Positions 44,901 through 55,815 are shown, counted from the first letter of the stretch. The stretch is DNA of 64,000 bases from Yponomeuta sedellus (GCA_934045075.1 OW203722.1:12055396-12119395), one strand, 5' to 3'. The notes: a model not told the origin generated them from the sequence alone. Program-made: numbers and translations.

Positions 44901-47630
44901 CTTACTTCTTGCCAAATCCCATGACTACATTAAGCTGCAAAGTATGATAATGTTATGTTGATAATAAGTTTTATATCAATAAAAGGTATGTGCATGCAAC
45001 GACTAATGACGAGCGAAAGAGGATTGTCCAAATCATGCCAAATGGCAAATCTTTATCTCTGCCTATCCTTCCGGGATACAGGTGTATGTTTATGTAATGT
45101 GTGTGGGGATCGAAGATCGGAACGGCATCAATCCCATTTGGATCGTTGGTCAATAAACTCGTACTTGGCGTGGAAACGGATAGAGGATCAAAGGGAACAA
45201 TGTAACTTTTCTTATACTCAAGGTAAGTTATTTTGCCAGAATGGTATAAAAATGTCGGTAGCACCTGCAGTAGCCCGCCATAACGCCACCGCGAACCGAA
45301 CTTCTCCAAACAAATTGGAGTGTTTTCACTGCGTACAAAAGTCCGCGGTAGCACTTGAAAATATTATGTCCAGGCTGTTTTTCTTTGTTATTAGCCAACT
45401 TTGTGTTCTATCCGACTTGTTGAATGGCATATTTGATTTTCGTGTCTCACATACAATCATGTAGTCAACGACACTTAAGAAGAACTGACATATCATCTCA
45501 GAAATAAATCTCCTACTCTTATAAAACCCAAAGTGGAGATGTATGGATGTTTGTTACCTCCAATCAACAATGCCAGAACAACTAAACGGATCTGGATGAA
45601 TCTTGAAAAAGACAGATTATTTATCTGAACACTCTCCCTCGGAAAGAGACGAATTAAAATTTCCACACTAAGGAGATTACGCACTAAGAAAATAGCTAGT
45701 TAGAAATTCTATATAATGCTAGAATTTCTAACTAGCTAAAATAATACGAGTTCAATTCGAATATAACATTTTCGGAAGTATGGTAGGTTGGCAAGATGAA
45801 GTGGCAGTTGAATTGATCTTTCGAGCCTGAACCTGACCGCATCGTTAATTTAGTTTTTCATGAACAAAATGGTAAATTTCCTTAACAAACGATATTGAAA
45901 TTTGTAATGTAATGCAACGTACACATTTTTTGTCACTGGCTTCTTCTGATGACGAGGATGACGACGAGGAAGACGAAGACTCATCGCAGGCTCGCTGAAA
46001 TTAAAAGAAAGAAATACTTTGAAAGAAACCAGAGAATTAGAAATGTCGAAATTCTTGAAATTCTATTTAGCTACAATCCACTAATACAGTGGAATTTCAC
46101 TAACGTCAATGTTTTTCGATAAACCTACTTACTATGCGCTGTAATAAAACTACTTATTTGTTGAAAAATAGAACTTAATAATAGAAAAATCATAGGAAAA
46201 CAAAATTATGATTTTATTTTTGTTTTTTACTTTTCACAAAAATAAAATCATAATTTTGTTTCTCGTTTACTACAATAACAGTTTTTGCTTTTATTCCATT
46301 GAAATAATTAATATTTTTTTAGGAGAGAACTCAAATATCAAATCATACCATATGCGTACATACATCACACACAGAGATAGATAGAACACTTTATTCTGCA
46401 TAAAAAAGGAAATTACATAGATATTTCTTAATCTAAGAGTACAGACGGCGGCCTTATCACTAAAATGATTTTTTGAAGATAACCTTTAACTTATTTTAAG
46501 AATTCTCCGAAATTTAGATTTCGGAGACTGCGCGGAATTTGAATCAAATTGTTTATCGGGTATTATATCTATACGTTGACAAGAAACGGACATTAACGAG
46601 GCAACAGACATGGATGATAAGAAATTGACCACAAACCACAACGCATTCTATCCGCGATGATGCGTCGTGGCCTGGATTAGATTTAATAGGCTATTACAAA
46701 ATACATACCTCAATTTCATTTCCACAAGAATTTTTGTGGCTGTTCCTGCAATAAACAAACAAATGCACAGTTAAGAACTATTTTAAGATAAAGTCAGTTC
46801 AAAAAGTGTATCTTTCTAACACAGGCTTTAAAAAAATTATGGTCTTCTCATCTTAGGGCCGGTTTCTGAATTAAGAATTTCACTTAGTAAATACTTAATG
46901 TTCAATGTTCTGTCACGCTCTTTGCTGAGAAATTCAAAGAGACAGCACTGAAGTTAAGTGTTAACTTAGCGAAATTCTCAATTCAGAAACTGACCGTTAG
47001 CCCACTAGGATTAAAAATATTCGAGAGCTCTGAAAGTTTAAGTTATTATACAATGTTCCATCTAAAATGCGCAAGCCCTCAAACACAATCGTGCTTTACT
47101 ACCACTTTTGTTCTATGAGTTTTTTCTCAGATTGATTCTTTTCCAAATGTGTCTATAATTTAGGGTTTAAGTAATCTTTTTACATTCTAGCTTTATGCGT
47201 TCCATCATAGCATCTGGAAAACTATTTTCCTACATAGAAGAAAGGCTAGTTAACGGATATTGTTTTTAGATAAATCTATCACTAAAAGTCATTACAAAGC
47301 AGACAAAACAGGTAGACTACATTAAATTATGAAAAATGCAAAATTTTACAAAGTACCTATCTCCAAAAGTCGCACAACTAAAGTGGTTTTAAATGACAAA
47401 TTTTAATTGACATCTTTCTGTAACCCTGTCTAAATGTAAATTTCACCATACCAACAATAGTATGATTAAGATCATTTCCAAAAATATCGTAAAGTGATTT
47501 GAGAATGAAAAGGTTGGACCAAAAAACATACCATGAAAATAAAGTATATTTCACATAAGTACCTTGATCTTGCTTCCACCATAGTCACGGTGACGACTAT
47601 GATTAGTAACAGAAGTACAGCCTTATTCAT
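41916..47630 (-). CDS. Secreted Ser-rich acidic peptide, five micro-exons (predicted)
   Basis: Assembled from splice signals on the minus strand: exons 47640-47563 (ATG at 47630), 46745-46709, 45994-45923, 43140-43063 and 41945-41916; about 94 aa. The leader is MNKAVLLLLIIVVTVTMVEA. The first coding intron is phase 2 (AAG|GTACTT; TTGCAG|G); the rest are phase 0. The third exon encodes RACDE, 11 Ser, then EEASDKKC. The fourth encodes NGA, 14 Ser, then EESDCNKND. They look like duplicates. The last exon is HKKSKHHKG-stop. The serines use all four TCN codons, so this is not simple triplet slippage. SxE-type sites could be phosphorylated by secretory kinases (inference). An acceptor 10 nt before the ATG implies an upstream non-coding exon; the Copia copy at 47,756 may lie in that intron. 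Function unknown; no homologue recognised. Confidence 0.66.
42310..42672 (+). mobile_element. SINE, near full length
   Basis: Contains CGTTAAGCCGTTGGTGCCGG, GCAGTCGTTAAGCCATGTCA, and the end GGTGGAGTATGGCCTAACC ... CCCCAGCAGTGGGGACATA. The terminal block is found again, in both orientations, at 14.8, 54.1 and 60.2 kb. It lies in the last intron of the Ser-rich gene. Confidence 0.65.
43205..43530 (+). pseudogene. LINE reverse transcriptase C-terminal fragment
   Basis: A frame of about 90 codons reads VIDIAQRISELKWQWAGHIS, then RRTDNRWSNRVLEW, GKRSVGRSLTRL and RCWMRQAEDRALWRS, with an Ala/Ile-rich end before GGGCTACATAATATGG. This is a typical C-terminus of a lepidopteran non-LTR reverse transcriptase. 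An AAG-rich tail follows. It lies in an intron of the Ser-rich gene, antisense. Confidence 0.8.
44985..45100 (+). mobile_element. LINE 3'-end fragment (TATG-tail family)
   Basis: GTGCATGCAACGACTAATGA, GCGAAAGAGGATTGTCC, CTATCCTTCCGGGATACAGG, TGTATGTTTATG. Same terminus as 10.2, 31.1, 55.2, 55.7 and 63.4 kb. Confidence 0.65.
45495..45700 (+). mobile_element. Helitron-like fragment ending AGCTAG|T
   Basis: CTCCTACTCTTATAAAACCC, GTGGAGATGTATGGATG, CAACTAAACGGATCTGGATG and a terminal ATAGCTAG|TT resemble the Lep1-like layout at 40,127-40,325. The copy is divergent. Confidence 0.45.
45693..45738. repeat. Perfect 18-bp hairpin at the Helitron-like end
   Basis: TAGCTAGTTAGAAATTCT (45693-45710) and its exact complement (45721-45738) surround a 10-nt loop. 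The left arm contains the CTAG end of the Helitron-like fragment. Confidence 0.7.
46199..46260. repeat. Perfect 25-bp hairpin
   Basis: Arms 46199-46223 and 46236-46260 are exact complements with a 12-nt loop; arm core AAAATTATGATTTTATTTTT. Intronic in the Ser-rich gene. Confidence 0.75.
46375..46475 (-). mobile_element. LINE 3'-tail fragment with TATC tail
   Basis: Minus strand: TTTTAGTGATAAGGCCGCCG, TCTGTACTCTTAGATTAAG, GCAGAATAAAGTGTTCTATC. Same tail family as 5.6 kb; intronic in the Ser-rich gene and in its sense orientation. Confidence 0.65.
46854..46999. mobile_element. Short MITE
   Basis: The inverted ends share GTTTCTGAATT.AGAATTTC and continue to TTAAGT/ACTTAA words, giving a near-palindrome of about 145 bp between the intronic flanks. 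No coding capacity. Confidence 0.65.
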
Positions 47631-47755
47631 GATGAATGTTCTGAAAATAAATGTAAAATGTTTTGTTTAGTTAAAAAACGTCCTGAAAATAAATGAAATT
47701 TTTTTCGCTTAAATAATGGCCAGAGGAATTGAATAGTACAACAATGTGTGAACAT

Positions 47756-47928
47756 TGTTAGAGGATTAGTAAACAGCAAACTATTTGGTTTGCTAGGTTA
47801 CTCTATACATCGAAATGTCAGTGTCATTGATTATTGGTTCCCGTTGGTCTCATGGTTGTTTAACTGAAAATATATTGCAATCCTTGCGCTTATCACCGAT
47901 CCCTGGCTTTTCTTCATATAATCCAACA
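47756..47928 (+). repeat. Copia 5' LTR
   Basis: 173 bp, TG...CA ends, identical to 51268-51440 as far as I can see. Confidence 0.93.
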
Positions 47929-47942
47929 GGTTATGGGCCCAG
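47929..47942 (+). other. Primer-binding site, half tRNA-iMet type
   Basis: GGTTATGGGCCCAG follows the 5' LTR directly. It is complementary to the anticodon arm of insect initiator tRNA-Met (CTGGGCCCATAACC), the internal-primer mode known for Copia. Confidence 0.75.
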
Positions 47943-48047
47943 GAAGCAGGAAAAGCATAAATAAAAGTATATTTCCAGTTTCGTAAAGTACGGTCACATA
48001 GCAACAAATTCGACGTGATTCGACTTTGAAAATAACCGAAAGAAAAA

Positions 48048-50744
48048 ATGGCCGGCAGCTCGGCTTCGTCTTTTCCCATAGAAAAACTTAAGGGTATCCA
48101 AGATTACCATGATTGGAAATTTTCTATGCGCATGATACTGGTGCATGAAGATTTGTGGGAATATGTGGAATCTGAAGTGAAAGACGATAAGAAGAACTTG
48201 AAGGCTCTGGCAAAAATATGTTTGTCGGTGCATACCTCGGCGTATCCTCACGTAAGAAATGCGAAAACTGCATTTGAAGCCTGGAAAAACTTACAACAAG
48301 CTTTTGAGGATAAAGGTCTATGCAGACGGTTGAGTCTTTTGAGAAGTCTCTTCGGAATGAAGCTGAACGAGTGTGAGAACATGGACACCTACTTATCCAG
48401 GATCACAGAAACAACCCAACAGTTGAATGATATCGGATCGCCTTTGGATGATGATTTTGTTGCGGTTATAATGTTGAGCGGACTGTCAACTGATTATGAC
48501 CCCCTGATCATGACGCTTGAAAACAATAACCAGAAGTTGTCAAGTGAGACGGTTAAAGCAAAGCTACTACTAGAACATCAGCGTCGTAATAGCAAGGATA
48601 AAGCAGTGACAGCCTTGGTTGCTAAGAAAAGCTTTAAATGTTTCAAATGTAAGAAAAGCGGACACGTGATGAAAAATTGCCCGTGGAGAAACAAGGAGAA
48701 AGCAGAAGCAAGCAAAGAGGCTTTGTTAGCAGCGCTTTCGGTCATGGTCGAAGAGGATACTTGGTGTATCGATTCTGGAGCAACAAATCACATGTGTAAC
48801 AACAAAGATGCATTCAGCGAGTATGTTCCGATAAAGCCAATCAATGTAAACACAGCAAATGGTGATAAACTATCGGCGATTGGAATCGGAAGTGTTAAAG
48901 TGCAGTTGAAAGGCCCGATAAAGACAATAAGTGGTGTTTACCTAGTGCCCAATTTGGCGGCAAACTTATTGTCAGTCAGTGCTATGACGAAAAAGGGTTT
49001 TACGGTATTATTCGATTCACAAGGCTGTAAAATCAAAGATGGTAATAAAGTCATAGCGACAGCCACGCACATTAACAGTGTCTATCAACTAGACGCAGTA
49101 GAGTTGACATGTAATGCTGTGTCGGAGAAGGCCATACAGTCGCGTGCAGGTGTGGGTTCTTTATTGGTTTCACAGGTGACTGCTGACGTCACTACTAGTG
49201 TGGCGGCGTGTTCGACAGAGGCGACTACGTCATCGAGCTCTGAAACAGGTGCGCCAGAAAGTAAACTTTCACAGGAAACCTGGCATCGAAGGCTGGCTCA
49301 CCTTAATTCGCGCAGCATGTACCTTTTAAAAGCAGGTATGGTTACAGGAATAAATTACGATAGCGATAACTATCAGTCATGTGAAGCGTGTGTTGAGGGT
49401 AAACAGACTAGGCTACCCTTTCCTAAAGTATCTCAGAGTAGGTCGAATGAGATTCTTGGTCTGGTTCATTCAGACTTGTGTGGTCCTATGCCACAAAGTT
49501 CTCTTGGTGGTGCAAAATACTTTTTGACATTCACCGACGATTACTCTCGCAAGACTGTTGTCTATTTTTTGAAAAATAAGAGTGAGGTTCTTAAATACTT
49601 CAAAATATATAAGGAACTTACGGAAAATCAGACAAACAGAACGTTAAAAATTCTGAGAACTGATAATGGTGGTGAGTATATTAATCATCAGTTTCAGGTA
49701 TTCATGGAGGAGAATGGGATCCGTCATCAAACTACGGTTCCACATTCACCAGCTCAGAATGGAGTGAGCGAGAGAGTTAACCGGACGATTATGGATAAAG
49801 TCCGTTGTATGCTGCAAGATGCAGGGCTGGATAACCGCTTCTGGGCTGAAGCGGTGCAGACAGCGGTATATATAAAGAACAGAACGCCAACGAAAGCAGT
49901 AATGGGTTCAACGCCAGAAGAAAAATGGACTGGTAAAAAGGTAGACATCAGCCATTTTAGAATCTTTGGCTGCTTGGCCTATGCTTTGGTACACAATAGG
50001 AAGAAACTTGATCCTAAATGTAAGAAGTACATATTTGTTGGCTACTGCGAAGAAAATAAGGGCTATAGATTAATTGACCCTGATTGTCCAAGAACTTGCA
50101 TTGAAACCAGAAAAGTATCTTTCTTCGAAAATAAATTCTTGGCAGAGAAAGAGAAGAAGTGTGTGTTAAATGAAACTGTGACACACACAATCTCCACAGA
50201 TACAGATACAGATCTAGTATCACAACAGTATTCTGACCAACAAAGCCTACCGTCAGAAGCAATCCGTGATAATTTTGTTCGTAATGACAGAAGGCAGGAA
50301 ATTATCATAGTAGACACTGATGAAGAGTCATCTAGTCCTAGTGCACGCAATGGTTCTGATGAAACCTACATTCCGTCGTCGTCATTAGAAGTAACAGACT
50401 CGGATACCTTCACGAGCCCGGATGACACTTTAGAGTTTGCACTGAACTGCATGCTTGATCCTTTGATGGTTCAAGAGCCGTTGAGAAGGAGAGGAGCAGA
50501 ATGTTGGCAAGAGGCAATGCAAGTTGAGTCTAAATCATTGAGCAACAATAACAGTCGGTCGTCAACAGACTTAAAACGAGGAGTGAAACCTAAATGTGTA
50601 ATGACACCCAAGCTTTTGAGTGTGAAGAGTTTTACACAGAGGCATGGTATAGGTTACCAGAACGCCTTTGTTCCGGAGGTTCGCCATTCTACGATTAAGA
50701 TTTTGTTTGCCATAGCTGCGGCAAAAGATCTTGATATTGACTAA
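48048..50744 (+). pseudogene. Copia gag-protease-integrase polyprotein, truncated in RT
   Basis: 898 codons. The gag-like N-terminus has YHDWKFSMRMILVHEDLWEY and a zinc knuckle CFKCKKSGHVMKNCP. The protease active site is CIDSGATNHMC. The integrase has its HHCC region (HRRLAHLNSR ... CEACVEGKQ) and catalytic residues in HSDLCGPM, DNGGEY and AQNGVSER. The frame stops within the RT (IKILFAIAAAKDLDID) at 50,742-50,744, and a short RT remnant follows (KLNKSIYGLKYATGK, about 50,826-50,870). The catalytic YxDD and RNase H are gone. Non-autonomous copy. Confidence 0.92.
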
Positions 50745-51267
50745 CGAGATATGAATGGAGATCTTTATTAGATATAGTAATGGAACAAATAGAAGGACTT
50801 GTTATAAAGGGGAAGGAATTATAGTGTACAAATTAAACAAATCCATCTATGGCTTAAAGTACGCAACCGGAAAACTGTGAGTACAAAACTTTTTGTTGCT
50901 GTTTAACGTACATCGCGGTGTGTACCCCACAGGATCGTACGTGGTCGGTAAGTAGTTTTCGCTGATTTAAAATTGTCATTCTGTGCAGTAGGTACAGAAG
51001 CACAGCGTATGGGCTATTCCGATGTATGCATATAAGGTTAATTCATTCGTCACAACCTTTGGCACAAGACAAATTTGCTAAACTTTTGAGTCGATGTATC
51101 GTGATCGCTGTATCGTCTTAAGTTAGCTTATTTAAGGTGATATGTTTTCTCTTAAGATATGTGTATTTTTCTTAAGGTGCTGTGTTTGTGTTTCGAATGA
51201 GTTTTATTTATATACCTATATGTACTTATAGTTGTAAACTAAACCAATGTTTGCGTTTAAGGGCAGG

Positions 51268-51440
51268 TGTTAGAGGATTAGTAAACAGCAAACTATTTGG
51301 TTTGCTAGGTTACTCTATACATCGAAATGTCAGTGTCATTGATTATTGGTTCCCGTTGGTCTCATGGTTGTTTAACTGAAAATATATTGCAATCCTTGCG
51401 CTTATCACCGATCCCTGGCTTTTCTTCATATAATCCAACA
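51268..51440 (+). repeat. Copia 3' LTR
   Basis: Partner of 47756-47928, preceded by a purine-rich AAGGGCAGG. Confidence 0.93.
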
Positions 51441-51445
51441 AACAT

Positions 51446-52735
51446 ATATAGGTGTTATACATATTCTCTACATATAACATGTTATTAAAATTACGCAAAA
51501 CATGGAAACAAAAAAATAAATTGTATTTCTTCAGATGCCACTTTCATAAGCAAAAGTTCTCAATCTTAATGTAAATTACCTTAAGGGTGCTGTTACGTCT
51601 ATCATGTGGTCTCGCTCGCATAATCTGATATTTTAGTCATTTTAATTAAATTAGTACACCTATGATAAATGTGGTGAGACGTTTGATAGGTATTAAAATT
51701 AAGGTAATTTTAACAGAGGATTACAAACAAAACATTTTTCAAAATTTTTAATTTCAGGAATGCTCAAATTTTCTCGATTAAACCATATGTATGAAAAAAA
51801 GTCTTGAATATCCGTGATTTTACTATTTATCAAATCCTCAAACCATATTTGTCAAATATATATTTTCTTGCAGTCGTTAAAAATGTAAAATTGTACGACA
51901 TGTCAGATGTAAAAGCACCCTTAGAACAATATCTATTTAAACCCTTGGTGAAATTTTCAGCTTATCGAAATTTAGAGACAAGATAAGTACATACCAAACT
52001 ATTCTCATCTGATGATTGTAAATGACTGAAGCTAGCTATCCCAAACTGAAGGCACAACTTGTTATTAATATCACGTAATATTGAGGTCAGTTTGATAATA
52101 ATATTATATCTAACAGTCGGCTGCAAATTGCAACGTTATAGTTTAGTAGATGTCATATTAGGTTAGTTGTCATCTCGGACGCTTCTCAAATAGAGCCAAG
52201 AGCGACTTTTCACTTTTCAAAATCATTAACGGTCTTCTCGACCCTTACTAGTTTAGGTAAAAGACGGTTTCCACCTTCGAAATTAGCTTTAGGTTTAGCA
52301 AGCTATGTCCTAGGCACTGCCACGTTCGAGTGATCCCTTCGCCCATCTAGTGTAAGTGGTGAGAGAAGGTGCTATGGTCGCTGCATAAATAATCTTATTA
52401 CGTAGTTGAGAAACCAAAGTTTCTATTACGAAATTCCTGAATTTCGAATTCAAGAATAATTTTGCCTTATCTGAATTTTTATCTTATTTTAACTGTTAAG
52501 GCTTACATGATGTTATTAAATTTGGAATTTACGCACTCTATTAATGCCCCAGCCTTTCTTAAATCATTCCCCGACGTAGAAGAACGATAATTTTATTATG
52601 TGACAAATAATAAAATTATAATAAAAATAACAATAACAATGCATATTGTATTAACATATGCATTGTTATTTTTGTGATTCTATCACAAGCACCAGTACAA
52701 AACACCTAAACCGTAAAACCTTATAAATACTTTGT
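51446..52735. other. No gene recognised
   Basis: AT-rich intergenic sequence. A 15-bp perfect stem (52632-52646 with 52656-52670, around AACATATGC) is the only structure. A 60-codon frame at 51,804-51,986 is not supported. Confidence 0.45.
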
Positions 52736-52739
52736 TTTT

Positions 52740-52870
52740 AATTAAAACTTTCGTAAGGCGATCCGACTATCTGTGGCAGATGACATATGGCTAGATCAGG
52801 ATGGCTGAGGATAGAGAGAAGTGGCGGACTTTGGGGGAGACCTATGTCCAGCAGGCTGATTGATAAAAAA
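52740..52870 (+). mobile_element. LINE terminus remnant
   Basis: GGATGGCTGAGGATAGAGAG, GTGGCGGACTTTGGGGGAGA, CCTATGTCCAGCAGGCTGAT, a decayed version of the terminus at 16,627-16,752. Confidence 0.6.
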
Positions 52871-52904
52871 AAAGTCATAAAACAATAGTAGATAAAACTC
52901 AACC

Positions 52905-53310
52905 TTCTATTTTAAAAACCTTCAAAATGTGCAATTGCTGAAACATGACAATAAATTGTTGTTTATATTCTTTTTAATGCACTAACCCGTGCTAAGAACA
53001 ATTTTAAAAACCTATTTAGAGGCTAAAAATTCCACCCATGCCGGGTGTTGCTGCCTATACGTAATACAGAGGAGTATTGTAAAGAGGTTCGCAATTTCAC
53101 TGATGCTGGTGAGTCGCCCATTTGCTCAGTTGGAAGAGCGCTGACACGGTTATCCAGAGTTCGCGGGTTCGAGTCCCGGCATGGGTGGAGTTTTGAGCCT
53201 CTAAATAGGTTTTTAAAATTGTCCTTAGCACGGGTTAGTGCATTAAAAAGAATATAAACAACCTTTTATTGTCATGTTTCAGCAATTGCGCATTTTGGAG
53301 GTAACCTTCT
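52905..53310. mobile_element. Palindromic SINE element, third locus
   Basis: Outer arms 52905-53045 and 53165-53310 are inverted copies: CACTAACCCGTGCTAAG and AACCTATTTAGAGGCTAAAA on the left, their complements on the right. The inversion extends past the SINE tail into CAATTGCTGAAACATGACAA. The centre holds one tRNA-like head (about 53112-53188, plus strand, with GGGTTCGAGTCCCGG). Compare 203-1081 and 62,778-63,030. Confidence 0.7.
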
Positions 53311-53414
53311 TTATTATTAGTAGTATATTTTTTTTTAGAAATGATATAACTTATGCCAGTATGTAGAAGACGATTGAATTACACACTTTGATAGTTATAT
53401 AATATACATACGAT

Positions 53415-53545
53415 TATTTAAAATGTAATTACCTTAATTCTCGGCGTTTTGGCAACGTTGCAGTTCCCGGGTAGACCAAAGTGGTAAGTACCTTCGGTCA
53501 ACTATTGTAGTAAGGGTAGGTGGTCTACCCGCAAGTCAATTAGTT
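53415..53545 (-). repeat. Repeat with GCCAAAACGCCGAG word
   Basis: Minus strand: GGGAACTGCAACGTTGCCAA, AACGCCGAGAATTAAGGTAA, TTACATTTT. It is a diverged inverted copy of the block at 60,515-60,570. Confidence 0.5.
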
Positions 53546-53579
53546 TTTTGATCAATACATAACTATAAATCATTTCACT

Positions 53580-53705
53580 GTCTGCCGCTACCCCCCACCT
53601 TTTCTACGTCGCCTGTTGGTCGGCTAGAATAAAATACCATTTAGTATTAAGCCCGCCAATTGTACAATTTTTGCTGGTACCATAAAGAAATAAATACTCA
53701 TAACT
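53580..53705 (+). mobile_element. LINE 3'-tail fragment
   Basis: AAGCCCGCCAATTGTACAAT followed by AAATAAATAC; a short decayed relative of the tail at 5,610-5,690. Confidence 0.5.
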
Positions 53706-54059
53706 AATTAAGCATACCGACTTATTAAGAAATATTAACACATTAATACATTCAACGATTCCGTCCTCAAAATAGAATCAGACGCTTTTCTACCACCACA
53801 GAGATCGTGGATACTATTCCTGCAGGATTGTACGATTAGGCATAGCTGGATTTATTGACTATTTATTCTTGATATCGTCATCATCATTTACCTTATTTAA
53901 GCCAAGTATGGTACCGTATAAACTTAATTGTTATCTTAAAACAGTAATACTTAAATTAGCATATAAATCATTTGAAGAACTCTGTTAGCTTGCACGTAAT
54001 AGAATAAATAAAATTAAAAAAAATATTATAAGAGCTGTGAATAATATACTTCGATAATC

Positions 54060-54150
54060 GATATCAACCCTTTATGTCCCCACTGCTGGGGCACGGGTCT
54101 CTTCCTGCATCGCAGGAAGATTAGGCCATACTCCACCACGGGGGCCAAGT
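54060..54150 (-). repeat. SINE 3'-end fragment
   Basis: CCCCACTGCTGGGGCACGGG, CTTCCTGCATCGCAGGAAGA, GGCCATACTCCACCACGGGG, the complement of the end of the SINE at 42,310-42,672. Confidence 0.65.
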
Positions 54151-54862
54151 CAATAATATACTTAAGACAAATTTTAACCGTTTATTGACTCCTCTCCCTC
54201 ACCGTCTATGTCAGACAAAATAAACCTTATTTCAATTTCACAAATGAAAAAGTAAGACTTGTTTGGACGTTCTCTCCACATTCTTACTTAATCGTCTGAG
54301 TACAGTTAAAGTTAAAATTATCGCTGCAAACGCACTCGTAACGTAACTATAACTGAGTAGTGCGTATAACAAATAAAACAACTCGACATGGCATCGACTG
54401 TACCTTTAATGCGATGTAGGCGTCAGCAATAAAACAAGCTTCTTACACAAATAAGAGGGATTTTAATATCCCTAAGTAGTGATGATACTGACTGGCCCTC
54501 TCTCGCATAAAAGACTTGCAAAGTAATCCGCACAAGGAGTACAGATATCTCACGAATCTGCTTGAGTCATCGCATCCTTCCTTTTCAAATAAATAGGGTC
54601 CATCCAGAGATATTGGGTGGAGGCTTTCTTTTTGCATGATTTGCCAGTAAAGCTTTATGTTCTCTTTCTAAAGGGGTTTTAGAAAAACAGGTATTTATTT
54701 TTTAAATAAAAGTGTTGTGTGATATATATATAGAAATGTATTTTTTAATACAGTGTTGTTTTATAAGTAAATGCTATGTCGGAGAGTAAAATTCAGTTCC
54801 GTCAGTCCATATTTAAAATCTGCAACAAAGGAGACATCTAAGTTTAATCTTATTTTTTGTGA

Positions 54863-54863
<1 letters not shown>

Positions 54864-54893
<30 letters not shown>

Positions 54894-55145
54894 CATACAT
54901 ACATACATACATACATACATACATACATACATACATACATACATACATACATACATACATACATACATACATACATACATACATACATACATACATACAT
55001 ACATACATACATACATACATACATACATACATACATACATACATACATACATACATACATACATACATACATACATACATACATACATACATACATACAT
55101 ACATACATACATACATACATACATACATACATACTTACATACATA
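54864..55145. repeat. (ACAT)n / (TATG)n array, about 70 units
   Basis: Nearly pure ACAT on the plus strand with a single change near 55,134. It abuts a LINE terminus at 55,146. Open frames through it (MYVCMYVC, YIHTYIHT) are repeat artefacts. Confidence 0.96.
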
Positions 55146-55262
55146 ACCTCACGCCTGTATTCCAGATCGGTAGGCCGAGACCAGGGACTGCCACTTACCA
55201 CGATCCTGGCAGATCACCTTCGCTTCATCAACGTTCATAAGTCGCTCATTATTCATTAATTA
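55146..55262 (-). mobile_element. LINE 3'-end fragment carrying the array as its tail
   Basis: Minus strand: AATGAGCGACTTATGAACGTTGATGAAGC... encoding a piece like MNVDEAKVICQDRGKW, then GGCGTGAGGTTATG and the TATG array. Same terminus as 63,412-63,650. Confidence 0.8.
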
Positions 55263-55514
55263 TTTAAGTATGGAGAAAGTTCACGTAAAAATATAAAACA
55301 TAAGCCTTATTAGTCGTCAATTGAGTCGTCTTATCCAACGTCTAGGAATACATCAAAGAACACGTTCGTGTTCCACTCGGCTAGTAGCCACCTTTCAACC
55401 AACTGATAAAACGTACTAATTTAAATTAAGTGACTATATTTTCTAATTAGTGACTAAAACTGACATATGATGCAATTTAGTTAGCAGACAGGTCAATCAC
55501 AAAAATTAGTGGAT

Positions 55515-55565
55515 AAGATAGGATAAGATAAGAATATTCTTTATTGTACACCAGAGCACATGAAA
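55515..55565 (-). mobile_element. LINE 3'-tail stub with TTATC tail
   Basis: GATAAGATAGGATAAGATAA, GAATATTCTTTATTGTACAC on the plus strand; the last 50 bp of the tail family at 58.7 kb. Confidence 0.6.
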
Positions 55566-55727
55566 AAAATTTATTTTGACTTATATTGGGTCTAATAAGT
55601 ACGTTGAACGTTAGAAACAATGTATCTTAACATCCGACATATCTCTGTAAGAGTAAGCAGTGACACCGATATCTGACTGAAGCCCGAATATTGTGTTAGT
55701 CACCCGCTCGATAGGTTAAGATCTTTT

Positions 55728-55815
55728 CAGAAGTCAGGATCGTGGCAAGTGGTAAAGTCTAGTCTCTGTTTAACCCTCCAGGATACTGGTATGAGTTCAT
55801 GTATGTATTTTGTAA
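55728..55815 (+). mobile_element. LINE 3'-end fragment (TATG-tail family)
   Basis: AGTCAGGATCGTGGCAAGTG, TCTCTGTTTAACCCTCCAGG, ATACTGGTATGAGTTCATG, TATGTATTTTG. Tail only two units long. Confidence 0.65.

Larger units (their letters stand above)
47756..51440 (+). mobile_element. Copia-type LTR retrotransposon, young, RT-deleted
   Basis: 173-bp LTRs (47756-47928 and 51268-51440) start TGTTAGAGGATTAG, end ATAATCCAACA and look identical by eye. The flanks carry the 5-bp duplication AACAT (47751-47755 and 51441-51445). The primer site is of the internal iMet-tRNA type used by Copia elements. The internal region encodes gag, protease and integrase, but the RT is cut short and RNase H is absent. 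It is inserted 116 bp upstream of the exon carrying the Ser-rich gene's start codon, in antisense orientation. Confidence 0.93.

Noticed and set aside
54864..55145. CRISPR-like or satellite array
   Set aside because: Units are 4 bp without spacers; plain microsatellite in a eukaryotic genome.
54813..55259. Several open frames of MYVC or YIHT repeats, also at 62,951-63,485
   Set aside because: Translations of the (TATG)n/(CATA)n arrays in all frames.
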